Origin: Haliclystus octoradiatus
Taxonomy: Eukaryota; Cnidaria; Staurozoa; Stauromedusae; Haliclystidae
Reading direction: 5' to 3'
Assembly (NCBI GenBank): GCA_916610825.1
Contig: OU744450.1
Coordinates: 7,336,030-7,400,029 of the forward strand
Length of the DNA: 64,000 nt
Positions 42,108 to 55,209 of the stretch are shown here, one piece after another. Each line of letters starts with the position of its first letter. Position 1 is the stretch's first letter. Both the position numbers and the translations under genes were made by a program. Below the pieces are notes generated by a model, which saw nothing but the letters and a program-made list of their open reading frames with translations, was not told where the DNA came from and did not search any database.

Positions 42108-42846
42108 GGTAGAGACGAATGGTCACCCTATACAGTCTCTGACGTCACATCTCCAAAACGAGGTCACTATTAAGATTGAAGTCTTTCTATATCTGGACTT
42201 CTGGAGTCAAATCCGAAATAATATTTGAAAGATCTTTTCGAACTGTCATGGCGATAAAACAGTTTTTCTAACAACTGTCACCAACTTTGACTTTATTACA
42301 ATCAAATTTTTATTACATATTTTGCAATTTTTGTAGTGCTACTTTATTGAACCTTGCATCAACATTGTGGATATTAAGTTTTATATGATGTACAAGTAAT
42401 TATTTATTTGGAACAATTTTAAACATTACTTGTAGAAATTAGAGATAATATCTTGCTATATTAGACTTGAAAATAGTCCAATCTGTAGGCATTAATTGTT
42501 ACGTCGCCTTCTAAATTCTGTCTTCATAATCAGTCTTACAAATAAATTGAATAATAAATACGTAGCATCAGTACAGCAAAATATCCCATTTTACAAAACT
42601 TAAATCCATCGACAACAAAAACAAGTAATCTATTTAATTATTATTCCAAATCAATTGGCGGTATGGTGACAAAATAAAATGAAGGACATTTGTTAAAATT
42701 GTGGACCGCCATGTCAGTCAAATAGTTTGATTGAGTTGTGAGTGAATTCGGATTTGATGAGATTCAAAGGAAATACAATCCAAAGGGTAGTCTCGTTTAG
42801 GAGATGTGACGTCAGAGACTGTATGGGGTGACCATTCGTCTCTACC
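42108..42846. mobile_element. 739-bp inverted-repeat MITE
   Basis: Ends GGTAGAGACGAATGGTCACC (left) and the same inverted at the right, continuing with YATACAGTCTCTGACGTCAC for about 55 bases in total. No coding content; a neighbour of two other inverted-repeat elements. Confidence 0.78.
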
Positions 42847-43485
42847 CTTATACGGAATCAAGACAACTAAAAACAAATCAACTTATTACCTGTTACAGTA
42901 TTAAAGAATGATAATCGACTCTCGCTTGCCTCTTTCATTTGTCACGCAAGATTTTTTCCGAATTAAATCAGGAGTTTGGAAAACTATCAAGTTATGCCTA
43001 GGAAAGTCATGTAAAAGTATATAAACGTGGCACACGGTTTCGTATGAGTCACAGATTTATGACGAAAGAGAGACACCAGGAAAAACTAAGTTGAAAATTA
43101 ACGGGAAGGTGTAAGGAAATCACGATCTGTCATTCACTCACTCAACTGGGAGTGAATATTTGGCGAGGAAATTGTTTGAAATGTACTGGTTTTGTGTGGA
43201 TGAAATCAATGAAGATTGACTTTCAACATCAATTTGACCGATGAATTCGAAATATATATTGCGAAGTACAACACATTAAACAGATTATAGCAACTTTCAA
43301 GATAATCTTCTAATTTCATGATACACTATTCAGATCATTATCATTATAATTATCTTGACAACCAATATCAAATACATCTGCAGATTCTAGCATATTACAG
43401 ATAATTTAAATATTGATTGTAAAATAAATAACCTTATTGGCCTTCATCAATGGAATATTATGCGGTATTTTGAGCTGGTTTCCGT
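42847..43485. other. intergenic, 3' flank of the secreted-protein gene
   Basis: No gene or repeat recognised. A CAATAA on the minus strand near 43436 could serve as a variant poly(A) signal. Confidence 0.4.
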
Positions 43486-44814
43486 CTAGAGATGCTGTGC
43501 ATTTTTTTCCTTGGCATGATTCGATGGCATGGTCTCATCCACTGGCATGCATTTGACAAATTGTTTCTTGATACACCAATCCCACTGAGCAGTGTAGTGA
43601 AATCCTAAGGCAGGTGTGGTACTAATGTAACCATAACCTTCACGCCTGTCAAGAAGATTTTTGCTGTATTTCTGGAAGACGCGTGGATCAAAGCACCAAT
43701 CACCTCTCTTGTACCCAAAAGAATCACAAGGCAAAGAACAATCACCACCACTTACTCGTGTTCCATAGCATTCACGTGGGTATGAAAAAGTGATTTCATC
43801 ATCTGTAATTATGTCTGGTAGTACGGCTGCACATGAACCGTTACCTCCATGGATATCTGTGTTCAGCATATCATTATAATCGATAATAAATTCTTTTACT
43901 TGAATCTTAGTATCATCTCTGATAACATCGAAAACATCTTTCTCAGTATTGATAATCCACGAATCAAAATTTTTATTGCTTATTTTGTCCAAATATTTTA
44001 TAAATGTTTTCCCAGCATCCTTTCGTTGCCCATTCCAATATTTTGTTCCTTCAAGTTCATTGTAGCGCATTTGATATAACTTTTTCGCTGCATTGATCAT
44101 CTCTGGTCTCATTTTTTTCAACTCTCTTGCGAAAGCACATTTATCAAGAATATTTTGAGAAATAATATTTAAGTATGCAGCTGACAAATAGAGCATGTAT
44201 GTTCTGATTATAGATATGTAACTGCCTGAGAATGTTGTCGTACTATGATCTTGAGGAAAGACAGATGCCTGTTTCGATAAGACATCATATAGAGCGCTCA
44301 ATGAAACACGCTTGGTATTTGAGATGTCTAGATTCATCCGACGGAAGACGCTTTTTAAAGTGTCCATCTTATATTTCGTGAATTCTTTTCTCATTTTGGC
44401 GGCAACTTTAGACTCCAATTGTTCCCATATACTTGTTTCTTTTTGTCGGAATGCTTCTGCCAAAATAGCAGTAAAAATTCCTGCTCCGTGGCCATGCTTT
44501 GAAAATCCATTATAGGCAAGAATTCTGATAAAAATTTCTCTGTACTTTTCATATGATTTATCGATGTCTTTTTTGTCGAATACGCCATAATTTGTTTTCA
44601 AGACTGCAAATGCACCAGAATAAGAGGATTCATCTACAGGAAGCTCAAGTTTGCGTATTTCATCTGTACTTCCTTCTTCTTCATCGGCACTTCCATCTTC
44701 AGTAGAATCCAATAGATCAGCTTGAATTTCTTTTTCGAATTTCTTTGATGAAGACAGTGAATTTGCAGACTGGCTGATTAGGACGACCGCCAAAATGAGT
44801 AGCTTGAATTTCAT
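43486..44814 (-). CDS. secreted single-exon protein, family unknown
   Basis: 442 residues in one uninterrupted exon. The N-terminus MKFKLLILAVVLISQSANS is a textbook signal peptide. It is followed by an acidic linker (DSTEDGSADEEEGSTDE), then about 230 residues rich in helix (IWEQLESKVAAKMRKEFTKY; SYISIIRTYMLYLSAAYLNI). The C-terminal 100 residues are cysteine-rich (ECYGTRVSGGDCSLPCDSFG, GDWCFDPR, WDWCIKK). The layout of helical bundle followed by disulfide-rich module suggests an extracellular effector or structural protein. The helical part faintly recalls pore-forming helical domains, but this is speculation. The intact frame argues for a functional gene; lack of introns raises the possibility of retroposition or transfer. 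Confidence 0.8.
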   Translation of the reverse strand: MKFKLLILAVVLISQSANSLSSSKKFEKEIQADLLDSTEDGSADEEEGSTDEIRKLELPVDESSYSGAFAVLKTNYGVFDKKDIDKSYEKYREIFIRILAYNGFSKHGHGAGIFTAILAEAFRQKETSIWEQLESKVAAKMRKEFTKYKMDTLKSVFRRMNLDISNTKRVSLSALYDVLSKQASVFPQDHSTTTFSGSYISIIRTYMLYLSAAYLNIISQNILDKCAFARELKKMRPEMINAAKKLYQMRYNELEGTKYWNGQRKDAGKTFIKYLDKISNKNFDSWIINTEKDVFDVIRDDTKIQVKEFIIDYNDMLNTDIHGGNGSCAAVLPDIITDDEITFSYPRECYGTRVSGGDCSLPCDSFGYKRGDWCFDPRVFQKYSKNLLDRREGYGYISTTPALGFHYTAQWDWCIKKQFVKCMPVDETMPSNHAKEKNAQHL

Positions 44815-44894
44815 CTACAGTTTGAAAAGGTGATGCATAATAAAATATTCATTGATTTCATCCGTGTTCTACTTCCTATGCGCATGTAAAATAT

Positions 44895-45052
44895 TAACCC
44901 AGGTTCGACCCCTGTTTGCCTTCACATTACAAACTAACCCGGGTCCGACCGGGGGTCCGACCCAATTAAACTAGAGTCGAACCCAGCTTATGAAGGTGGG
45001 TTTAAACAAACCAGGCTTAGTTGAATCCATACGCCTTGGGTTCGACCCAAGT
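44895..45052. promoter_or_regulatory. cluster of five GGKYCGACCC motifs upstream of the secreted-protein gene
   Basis: Variants of GGGTYCGACCC occur near 44902, 44941, 44953, 44974 (GAGTCGAACCC) and 45038 (GGGTTCGACCC), within 160 bases and 90-240 bases before the ATG at 44814. They may be a binding-site array or a small MITE; the inverted pair GTTAAC/AACCC-type edges leave both options open. Confidence 0.4.
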
Positions 45053-45226
45053 TAACGTTTATCCAGGCTAGTTTGTGTAGTTTCAAAGAAGGCTATAGAT
45101 AATAATTGAGGAACTTTGCATTTGTACAGGTTTTATTCAGGACTTCCGCCGTCGTGACATGAAACGAACAAGCGAAGCTCTGCTAGCGAGTGAAGTGAGA
45201 TTAATCAATATACAAACCTATGAGTG

Positions 45227-45412
45227 AATAAAGTATGTGCTGACGCGTTACACAGCCAGTATTCATTTCATGAATGCACAACGGGATTACAACATTTGGA
45301 GCAACAGTTCCCTCGTTTCCCCCATGACAAAATTGAGTCATGCGAGGAAATGCGGGCAACATATGACACATTTGGCTGGAAACCGATTGGGTCTCTATCT
45401 TTAATCCGATGA
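45227..45412 (+). CDS. possible terminal exon or gene fragment
   Basis: An open stretch ending LEQQFPRFPHDKIESCEEMR then ATYDTFGWKPIGSLSLIR and a stop has a convincing protein-like composition. No start, acceptor or partner exon was identified, and I do not recognise the family. Confidence 0.25.
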   Translation, partial: NKVCADALHSQYSFHECTTGLQHLEQQFPRFPHDKIESCEEMRATYDTFGWKPIGSLSLIR

Positions 45413-45469
45413 CAGAGATATTTCAAATTAATTTGTCGGTTTCTATCCTAAAAACAATTTAGATCCAAC

Positions 45470-45563
45470 ATGCTTATTTCTAGCCAAAGTTGTTCGACGC
45501 GAATCCAACGAAACAATATTGGACCAACATGGATCCGAACATTCGTGTCTGCTGGGCAGTCAG
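45470..45563. repeat. partial MITE-like repeat (CCCAGCAGACAC end)
   Basis: Inverted relative to 23326: ends CATTCGTGTCTGCTGGGCAG and contains GATCCAACATG, GAATCCAACG and GGACCAACATGGATCC words. Confidence 0.45.
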
Positions 45564-47073
45564 AGGGTCAGGACAATAGGGTCACTGCAAAGATCATCGG
45601 CTAAATTCTCAATATCTTTTATATAAAATGAATAATCATTTTGGTAATAAAACACATGTCAAATATTATTTTCTCGGGTTTTCTTATTTCTATTGCAATA
45701 ATGAATTGTGATTGCATGCATCATTTTTCTTTCACGTGAGAAACATCAAGACAAAAAAAAAAAAAAAACTACCGTAGTAAATTGAAAATAGAAAATTTCG
45801 CTGGGTAATAAATAAAAAAAACAATTAAAAATTTGAAAATTCATGTGAAGTTTTTGCATTTTTGTCTTTTGTAACTATATTCATCTATTTTCGAAATTTC
45901 ATTAAAACGTTAATCCCATTATGGATCTTATTCATTTATTTACATGAAAAATACATACTGAAATCCGTGTTAAATATCAATGAAATTTTTCAAGACAAAA
46001 CTGATTATATTATCGAATTGAAAGACTTATTAAATTTATATAGGTAACTATTAAAAATGAATTAGCATAAAGGCCCTAGCAAAGGAGCCAACTTTGTTAG
46101 TTCGACTTAGTCGTATGTAAAAGGCGAACGTTGTTGGATGCGTTGGCAAATGACTTTTTTCAAAACACACAAGTTGGACCTGAATGCATTATTATAAACT
46201 AATCATGTCCTACATCATTCCATAAACTATGATCATTCTTACCAAATATAAAAAATGGAAGGCGACAAATAAATTAAGACGCACCAACTTTATTGGTTCG
46301 ACAAAGTCGAACAGAGTCGTTGTTGTTTCCGTCAGCACTATAAAAACACTAGCCATAATCAATTTTGGCATAGCCATAATCAATAGGAGACATGGAAAAC
46401 AGCTTTTCGAAACACATGTTATAGGGTTTCCAATTGATATCGAAGTGCTTCTATGAACCAAGCCAGCGCTTTTCATTCACACGCTTGAGCGTGGGACAAT
46501 GTTTGTTTCATCTGTTTGAAGATTATACTGATGAAATTATATCACAATATTCAAGAGATTTTCAAAATAAACACCTGAAAGTAATATATAACAACCTATG
46601 GTACATGTTATAATATCAATACATATCAATATACAGTTTGAATTAATATTTACCTTTGATTCTTCTCCAATATCAATCTTTTAACTTTCTATCGAAGTAT
46701 TGCGTGACAGCTTTATATATATTCTCATAACTACCTGTATGATTGTGCTTCAGCCAACAACCAATATCAACGTTAGCAATCATTTAGTATGCATAAGTTA
46801 ATCTTTGTCTTTGTGGCTCAATGATCCATATGAAATCATGGTCAATCACATTAATTTATTTAGTGTAAATTTGCAAACAAAATGAGAGAGAATGTTAGCA
46901 AAAATAAAATTGCTACAATTATGAACACAGCACGCCAACTATGCTAATTATATAAGACTAGTTTTTTGGAGATGGCAATCATACAGGTTATAAATTGAAG
47001 TGTTCTTAGTAAAGAACAAGCATATACGTCTCGTCCAAAACGGCTCTAACATTTCCTACTACGCTTAAACATG
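45564..47073. other. AT-rich intergenic DNA
   Basis: No gene seen. At 46085-46320 there are loosely related words (GGAGCCAACTTTGTTAGTTC and CGCACCAACTTTATTGGTTC), perhaps a decayed short duplication. Confidence 0.4.
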
Positions 47074-50000
47074 CAGGGGCGCAAATTGAAATTAATCTTA
47101 GGGGGTGTCTGGAAAAAGGGACCGATTTTTTTCTTAAATTTCTCATAGTTTTGTGTCATGTTTCCGACATCTGTTAAGAAAGTTTCCTACATTCGCGCAC
47201 CTACTGTGGATATTCTGGCTTACTAGGAAAGCACTTGTTAGAATCACAAAAAAAATATATGTCAATACTTTATAAATCAAATTTAATATATGTACTATAT
47301 GGGCACAGTGGACAGATCACTCTTAAAGTTAACAAAATAAATTCACTACTATGTGTAAATGGAAAATTCATTACATAAACATGAATCATTACCTATTGAG
47401 TCAAACATGAATACAATATATTTTTCTATCAATGATAATCATGTAGCATTTATTACTTTGAAATGTGAATTGAAGTAATTATATTTTCATCTGTCTTCCA
47501 GTCTTTGATGCCTTAGACCACTTTTTTAAAACATTATCCAAATTTAATGCATCTGTGATGTCTCTCTCTGTTGCCAAACTCATTAGACCATGGAGATGTG
47601 TTTGACTAGTTGTACTCCTTAATAAAGTTTCTATTAAGTTTAACTTGGAGAAAGCTCGCTCATTAGAGGCAGATGTTATTGGTGCTGTCAATAGTAGCTT
47701 CAGACAACGCAATGTTAATGGGAAAACATTCGAGTACTGAAGACAGTAGCTATAAGAATCTTTAAAATAATTGCACCCTTTCAAGTAATCTTTGCTATGA
47801 ATTCGAAATATTTCAATTTCACTTTCCAATGATTCGATATTAGGTTGCGGAAATTGGAAAAAGATTGAGAAGCTGTTGAACCTGATTCGATTTTACATTG
47901 TCATTGTACGGAGGCCTAAAGATCAAAAAAACAGGTTCAATAATTTTGAATGCATGTTGATAGTTTTCCTTCAAAAGTTTGATCTGGGTATCAAGTATAC
48001 CTTTAAAAATTCTTTGCGATAAAAGCTTTGTAAAGTAAATTCAACACTGTTAGCTGCATTTTCATCGTATCTCCTTGGCTGTAGGCGTCTGCGATGGCGT
48101 CTTGAAAACTCTAAATCAGGATCCACATCGTGATCCATTATACCTTTTATTGATGCGTCAACTTGCTGATTTATAGCATCTTCATCCTTGCGAATAGAAG
48201 TTAGGGTGTTTATAGTAGCAGAAGTTGCCTCCAGCGCATCTGTTACATTAACCTTAACTGTCTGCATGATATTGTCATTTAGTATTTTTGTTGTGGTCAT
48301 AACGTTTCGAATGAACATAATTGAACAATAAATTCAAACAAAACAATCTTCAATGAAAGATTTTCTGCTTTGTTTGCTGTAAAACGATCTCCCTCTTCCA
48401 TTTCCTTATCCAGCGCAGAAATGATAGCATCATAGCTAGACCAGACGCTTTTAAAGATTCACATTGTGCAACCCATTTTGTACCGGAAAGATTCCTCAAT
48501 TGCACATTGCTCTCAGCATTCACATCTTCCTCCAGCTGCTGCTTGAAGATTTTTGTACTGGAACTGAAAAAGTTGCAATGTATCAAACATGTTTGAAATA
48601 ACACTACTTGATCCACAACTGTGTTCAACCGTGATGTTGATACGATGAGCAAGACGTGGGAAGTATATGGAATTTCTCTTTTTAGATATTCAGACAGCTT
48701 TGCTTGGCAACCTTTAAATTTACTGGACATTGAGGCTGTGTAATCATAAGATTGAAAAGCAACTGCTTCAGTGTCAAATCCCTGACTTTGCAAGGATTTA
48801 ATGATTGATTTTGCTTGACCATCTCCTGTTTTGTCATCTGTTATGCGCATATCAATGAGACGTTCCTTGATTTCACCCTCAGTAGACACGTATCTCACTA
48901 CAACTGATAATTGGTCCCTGTGAGATGTATCGGTTGTAGTATCGGCCATTACGGCAAAGAACTTTGCACTGCTTGCTTCTTATCGAATTCTCTCCTTCAG
49001 CTGCTCACGGAGAAGGTCAATGTATTGATTTTGGGAGTCCCAGTAAATGTACACAGCTCGCTGGGGACGTTTTACAGCATCATCCAGCCATCCTTTCAAA
49101 AGAGGACAATGACATGCAAGCAAATGAACAATGATGAAAATTTCTGTTCATATCATTTTCTGCACTAGATCATCGAAATACTAGCCCTTGACGACCAAGA
49201 AACCGTGCCGCATCGACCAATATACTTATTGTCTCCCTGCTTCTTTCCTGCCTTACGCACTCGATTTCTATGCACTCTTTTCTCTGCCCTTTATTCAACA
49301 TACTGTCAGTGTCAACATGTAAATTTTGTCGTTGGTACATGGCCAAAGCTTTAACTGCAGATTTGTGACTCTTACTTGCGAAACGGCTCGAGAGTTTCCC
49401 TTTCTTTACTTTACCTCTACTTTTCATCATTTTGTGCCATTGCCGAACACTTCATTTAACCCACGCCTCGGAAGATTGTTCATGCCCTAATCTAGTAGGA
49501 AATAGTTGACAGCAGAAACAATATGCAGCATCCTTTGCGATTGAACATTCCAAATGTGGAAATTCTCTAAACCAATCAACATAGAACCTGCTCTGCTCCG
49601 AAGGGTCGACATCACTATTTCTGGGATAGGATCGAAGTAATGGCTGAATTGGGCCCATGCTAAATACATAATCTCTATTTTCATCATTCTTAATTTGTTT
49701 ACGCAAACCAGGATCATGATGTACTGGCATAAAGCTCTGACTTTGTGATTCCGTCCTTTCTTGGCATTGCCACAATTCATGCAGACATGTTTCAGAATTT
49801 TCTAAAACTTTGGAAGATGAGTCACGTACTTGTCTGACGGTCTCAAAAGAAACGAAAAAAAAATTACAATATTGCAATACAAAGGAAATTAAATTATACC
49901 GTAAGCAGTCCAGTCACATTATCACTTCAACTATATATACTAATCACATGGACGGAGCAGTTTTCAGACAAATATCACATTATTCATCATTCATTTCATA

Positions 50001-50370
50001 GGCGGTGTGACTTGTAAATGGTTTGTTGGATGTGCTAACAATTCTTCGAAAAATGACGGAAAGTAAAACCAATTAACGACGGAAGTGTATCGATGTATAG
50101 TCATGAATTCATATAAGCCGATTATTTAAATTTCTATCTATTCACATATTTATTATTCTGAACTGCGTACTTTATTCACTAGAATGTCTGGAACGTCCTA
50201 CTTGAAAGTAAAGTTTAATATGAAAATCCCTCAAAACTACTTTCTGTTCTTCTAAGCTAGTTATTTGCAAAGTTATCGCAGGATCGACAGGGACCGACTT
50301 TTGGCCAAAAATTAAAAATGGGGGGGGGGGGTTAGACACCCCCCCGCACTCCCCCTAATTTGCGCCCCTG
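47074..50370. mobile_element. hAT DNA transposon, decayed, with TIRs and TSD
   Basis: Ends CAGGGGCGCAAATT.. (47074) and ..AATTTGCGCCCCTG (50370) are inverted repeats of hAT type. They are flanked by 8-base duplications TAAACATG (47066-47073) and AAAACATG (50371-50378), identical at 7 of 8. The interior encodes a broken transposase on the minus strand. At 3297 bp it has about the full length for an autonomous element of this type. Confidence 0.88.
47479..49877 (-). pseudogene. hAT transposase (TTF zinc finger, DUF4371, dimerisation), broken
   Basis: Pieces in order on the minus strand: a TTF-type zinc finger (FPHLECSIAKDAAYCFCCQL, 49877-49452); the start of DUF4371 with SKSHKSAVKAL (49430-49170); the catalytic part (ADTTTDTSHRDQLSVVVRYV, then QSYDYTASMSSKF, 48949-48350); a helical insertion part (48318-47971); and the C-terminal hAT dimerisation domain (TSASNERAFSKLNLIETLLR, 47829-47479). 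Several frameshifts and stops separate them, so no active enzyme can be made. It is close to the ZMYM1-like hAT group. Confidence 0.85.
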
Positions 50371-53300
50371 AAAACATGTATGCAAATGTGCAAATGTTAT
50401 TTTATTTTGGTAAAATGAATATTTAAATGTGATAACTTAGCCATACTTATATATTTTTCATCATAAATTAAATATCATTGTATCAATGCTAGTGGACACT
50501 TATTATCTTTTCAAAAACATTTGAAGAAGATCTACATAATATGTTGTAATTCATGTTATATGTTAAACAATCAATGCAAAGTTTTGCAATACCACTTCAT
50601 CAGACCAATTCTGATAAATTTCGAGTGGATGGTCACATCAGTGGCTTGTAATGGGTGATTGCAATTGCTCTACACAAAAGCCTGGATAGATAATTCCAGT
50701 AGAAAAAAGTGTGAAGGTTCCATTGTGGCCGTTTTCGGTACGCACAAAATGCTCGATTAGGTTGAACTAGCTATAGTCATAGTATTCTAGTGACTAAGAA
50801 CTAGCCTAGCACTACAAGGCCACTATTCCGCTACTATACATCTGGGCCTTGCAAAATTTCAGTGAATGAAATGATGCGCTAGCAACGTTGTGTCATCTAT
50901 TTTATAAACAAAATACCATAGACCACTTGAGAAAAACGGGTATAATCTACATGTGAAATGGTGTGCCCCGTGATGTGCGAATTATTCTAACGCCTTTTCG
51001 ATCCACAAAGACATCACGAATTATAAGGTCGTACATCCTAAGCTGTGATTGTTCATTCTGATTTTTTGTAATGAGCGCATTACTTCATTCGCTCGAAATT
51101 TAGATGTCCCCTATACGAGGCGGCCGGTGGTGAAGTGGAGGACAGGAGCATGTGACACAGGTATAAGGTCGAACGTTGGTCGATTCGCTGTTGACCTTTG
51201 TAATTAAAAGGACGCCATTTTTGTTTGAGTAAGTACACATTGTCAGATGCAGTGGCTTCAAACTTTGTCGTGATTCTTGATTGAACGCTCTACATCCAGT
51301 CTTCTACATAGATCAGTTGTGTTTACTGAACAACGGTTGAATGGTTGCATGTGGTCGCACATACCTTTTGAAGATTTTCGAATGTATCTATCTTCGTGTT
51401 ATCGAATAATTTATTTGATTTAAAGTCCCGTTTAAAGTTCAGAAAGTTATTTCTATATATGAATATTTGCTTATTCGACATATTGCTTAAATATGCTTAT
51501 TGTTGCTTAAGTTTCATGTCTTATTTATGCTCCTGGGAGAACACTTCAAGGATTGAAAGTCGTAATATTTTAGCTACAAGATTAACCACTTTTAGTAGTA
51601 AACACTTTACTTTTTGGCAATATTACCATGTCCAAATATTTGATTAATGCATGGACAGTGAAGGAACACATTTCCGATTCTTTTTTGACGAGAAGAGCAA
51701 AGGAACAAAGTTGCTACAAAAGCCAACAGAAATTTTTATTGAACTTTACATTTTTGGCGCCGTTTTCATGCTCATTTCTAGTTTTAGGCTCCCGTAGTTG
51801 GTTATAAAAAGTTTAACTGCATAAAAAAAACTATGAAACTCAAACTACTCGTAGTGTTACTAGTGCTGTTTGATGTATTATATGGCTTATATGGAAATAT
51901 ATAGACTGCGGTGTAAAACGTGAACTGTGTCCCAACGGATGAAAAGCTGCAAAAAGTCCATAAACTAAATCAAATTTTGCCGTCAAGAAATCAACAGTGT
52001 AATTTGTTTGAAATGAAAAGTAATCTGTCCTAACACTGAAATAGTACACTTTATGTCACTGTTAAACATTCTATCGGCACAATTGACATGTTGTGTCACT
52101 GTAAACATTTCAACGAAATTGGAATTTAGTAATTAATTAATAGGAGCTCACTTGCGGTTTGCCTTTTTGTAACCGATTTATCTGTAGGTTTATTTTCCTC
52201 CATAGAAATTATGTTTAGCATAAAGTTCCACATTAGTCAAAATTAGCTATAGATTAACAAAAGATCCAAGCTCAGTTTAATAAATAAATAAATAAATAGA
52301 CAAACAATACAATATCCAGTAATAAAAACCAAATGTGGGTTAAATGAGCCTCGACCTGTATCCAATATTTCCTCTACTTAATTGTTCAAGTCAGACTTTT
52401 GAGCATGTGTTATTCTGCATTATCAATTCCACAATGACTTATCATATACAATCATATATCGTCCTACCCAGTAAACACACGACGTCGTGAATCAGGTGTC
52501 AGTACATCGTTCGCGGTCGGTCAGCCTGGTGACTGATCCAGGACGCTTCACGATTTTAAAACATTTTTAATACCTGTATTTCTTTTTGTTTATAACTATA
52601 ATGGCAATATGACACTCTATTATTAATAGTATTATTATTAAACTTGGAAAGCAGCAACAGCTTACCAATTAAGAATGTGTTTAATTTTTTATTTCCTATG
52701 AGCATGCTGCTATGGAAATGTATTTGTTGACGACCAGAACTTCAGAATTCAAAACAAGCAATTTGTTTATTGTTATCTAGTGTTCTAATTGCAAAAGTGC
52801 CGCAAATACGAAAGTTTTATTTCCATCAATATAGCGAGAATACTACTAATTGAGGAAAAAGATCCTACTAAGCCAACAAAATAATTTTATGATGAGTATA
52901 GTTCATGTTATCGATATGTTACCAACGTTCTTTACCAAGTGCAAAATAGTCCATTGATGGGATGTAGTGATCCATCAACCTACCGCCGGAACATCGACAG
53001 AGAAAACGCACGGAAGAACAATCTCTTGTAGCAACTAGAAATTAGGAAGTCATGAAAGTCAAAGCTTGTTTTTAGCAAATATTTATAGCATGCTCATAAA
53101 GTGGTGGCGTTTGAAGACACAGTTTCAAATTAATGAGATGGCTTATTTCAATGCTGCTTTAACATCACAAAGCTTGTTATACATTTGATTGACAGTGATT
53201 CTCATGACAATGTATATACGTGATTGAAAGCGGAAGATTTACTGTTAACAAAGCTATTGCATTCTGGATAAAAAATGGATATAAAACAACCCACTACAAA

Positions 53301-55209
53301 CACTTTATATTTTTAGTAGCGTACATTTTGATTTGGAAATTCTTCTCCACCTGCCATCGCGTAGTGGGTATGGATTCTGAATAATGTGCGAAAATAGAAA
53401 ATAATGTTTCGAGCCCACGGTCGTCCGTGCAATACAGAATTCATTCATTATTATCATTATTTATTTTACTATTCGTTCATGATACGCACGCGTTGAATGC
53501 TTTGTATGACTTGTGGGGAAAAATCCGGATAGTAAGAACCTATCGATTATATAGATATATTGTAATTCATAACATTGATATAACTGTTCACGTATTTCTC
53601 TACTTGAATGATATGCAGCTAAGCAAAATAATTTTTTATAACCTTATATATAGAGGACATCCCACAGTGTCTGGGTGTTTGAATTGTATATTTCTATATA
53701 TATGCAACTCAATTTTTTAACACAAAAGTTAAGTACTATAATATAGACACATTAAATTTAAGACGTTGTGGATAAAGAACAAGAAATATTATATCTGAAA
53801 TGTATGGGACAAAAATATTGGACAAGCGCTGTTGCATTCATAGCAATTGAGTTCGAAAGTAATATATGTTAGAATTTGCAATAAATGCCATGACAAATAC
53901 CTTGATAAGTTCTTTCGAGACTTCAAATCTATATCAAATCTTAGAGAAAATCTTCAAATCTTTATCGATAGATATAGAGAAAAGTACTGTTAACAAATCC
54001 TTAATATCTGTCTTTTTCTTCATCTGCACGTCCCTTACTCTCCTGCAAAGATAAACAAGGTTAAGATGATAGTGACCACGCTAACTGCTTAAATTGTGTA
54101 GGTTGGTCTCGGGAGACCATCAAATTAATATATCTGTAGTATGCCTTTATTTATTCCCGTTTATGTACTGCATTTATATGGTTGCCCTGGAGAATTTTGA
54201 TCGCCTTCAAAAACGGACGTTTCAACTTCCTTTATTTATAGATTTGGATCAACACAGTGAACGCTGGAGTGGACGCTGCGAATGAAATTCCCAAAATTTG
54301 TATCAATTTTTCTGAATCTGCTGTTGCCGGTAGCTGCATCTAAGAAATTTTCTAAAGAATTTCAATACTTTTATAATATTTTGCAAGTGAAATGATATCA
54401 ATCACAAAGATATTGAAAAAGATAGAAAAAGACACCCGTTTTGATATAATGGCACTTTTTCAGCGCATCACAAGCCAACCATCCTCCGTCCTGAATATTT
54501 GATGGCGCCGCCACTTGCGCGTCGGCAAAGTTGGATTCGCATGTAAATCGCATGCTACGCCCCTTCGAGTTGGTAAAGTGCCAGTGGATCGATGCAAAAT
54601 TGTATTATCTTTCCGATAAGCTATTCATGGCTAATTATTGCTAAATTTGTCAGAAATATCTCTGTTACATGTCCCACATGTGGACTGAAAGCATCATAAA
54701 ACTTACTGAGGATAATTGGAGATCCTGAAAAGTCATGATCAAGTCCCAGATTTGGCCTATGTGGGTCTTTTCAAAACGTCTTGACAAGTCTTTCGCTGAT
54801 CATATATAGATACCACCGATTCAGGAATTCGTCAAAGGTCGCGTAGTGCCTATATAGGACCGATCATCGACATCATGAGGACTTCCTGGAAACCTCATTT
54901 GCTTAATTGGTAGAACAAGTAAACCACGCACACCAATAATAATAATGATTTACCAATATACCAATCGTGCAGTCAGAGCCATATATTATAATAGTTGGGA
55001 CACGCAACTTTCAGGACTCGAAAATTATCATTTTCGTTCCATTGAAAACGAGGTTTTGCTTTGAACAAAACGTTTTTCGAATTCATGATATTATTTTCGC
55101 TCGTTTTGTTCAAATCTCGTGATCTGGGCTTGACGGAGGAAAAATGGTGGCGTCCATAAGATCATGTAACTGGTATCTGCCAATGGGCGCGGAGAGCGGC
55201 ACATGAAAA
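50371..55209. other. 4.8-kb stretch without recognised genes
   Basis: AT-rich throughout, with only short chance open frames. A GGCACTTT (54451) and AAAGTGCC (54575) pair could bound a 130-bp element, and a (TAAA)n run lies near 52285. I found no exon series, RNA gene or transposon protein here. Confidence 0.5.

Noticed and set aside
46210-46476. overlapping plus- and minus-strand frames of 75-88 codons
   Set aside because: AT-rich chance frames with no protein-like composition.
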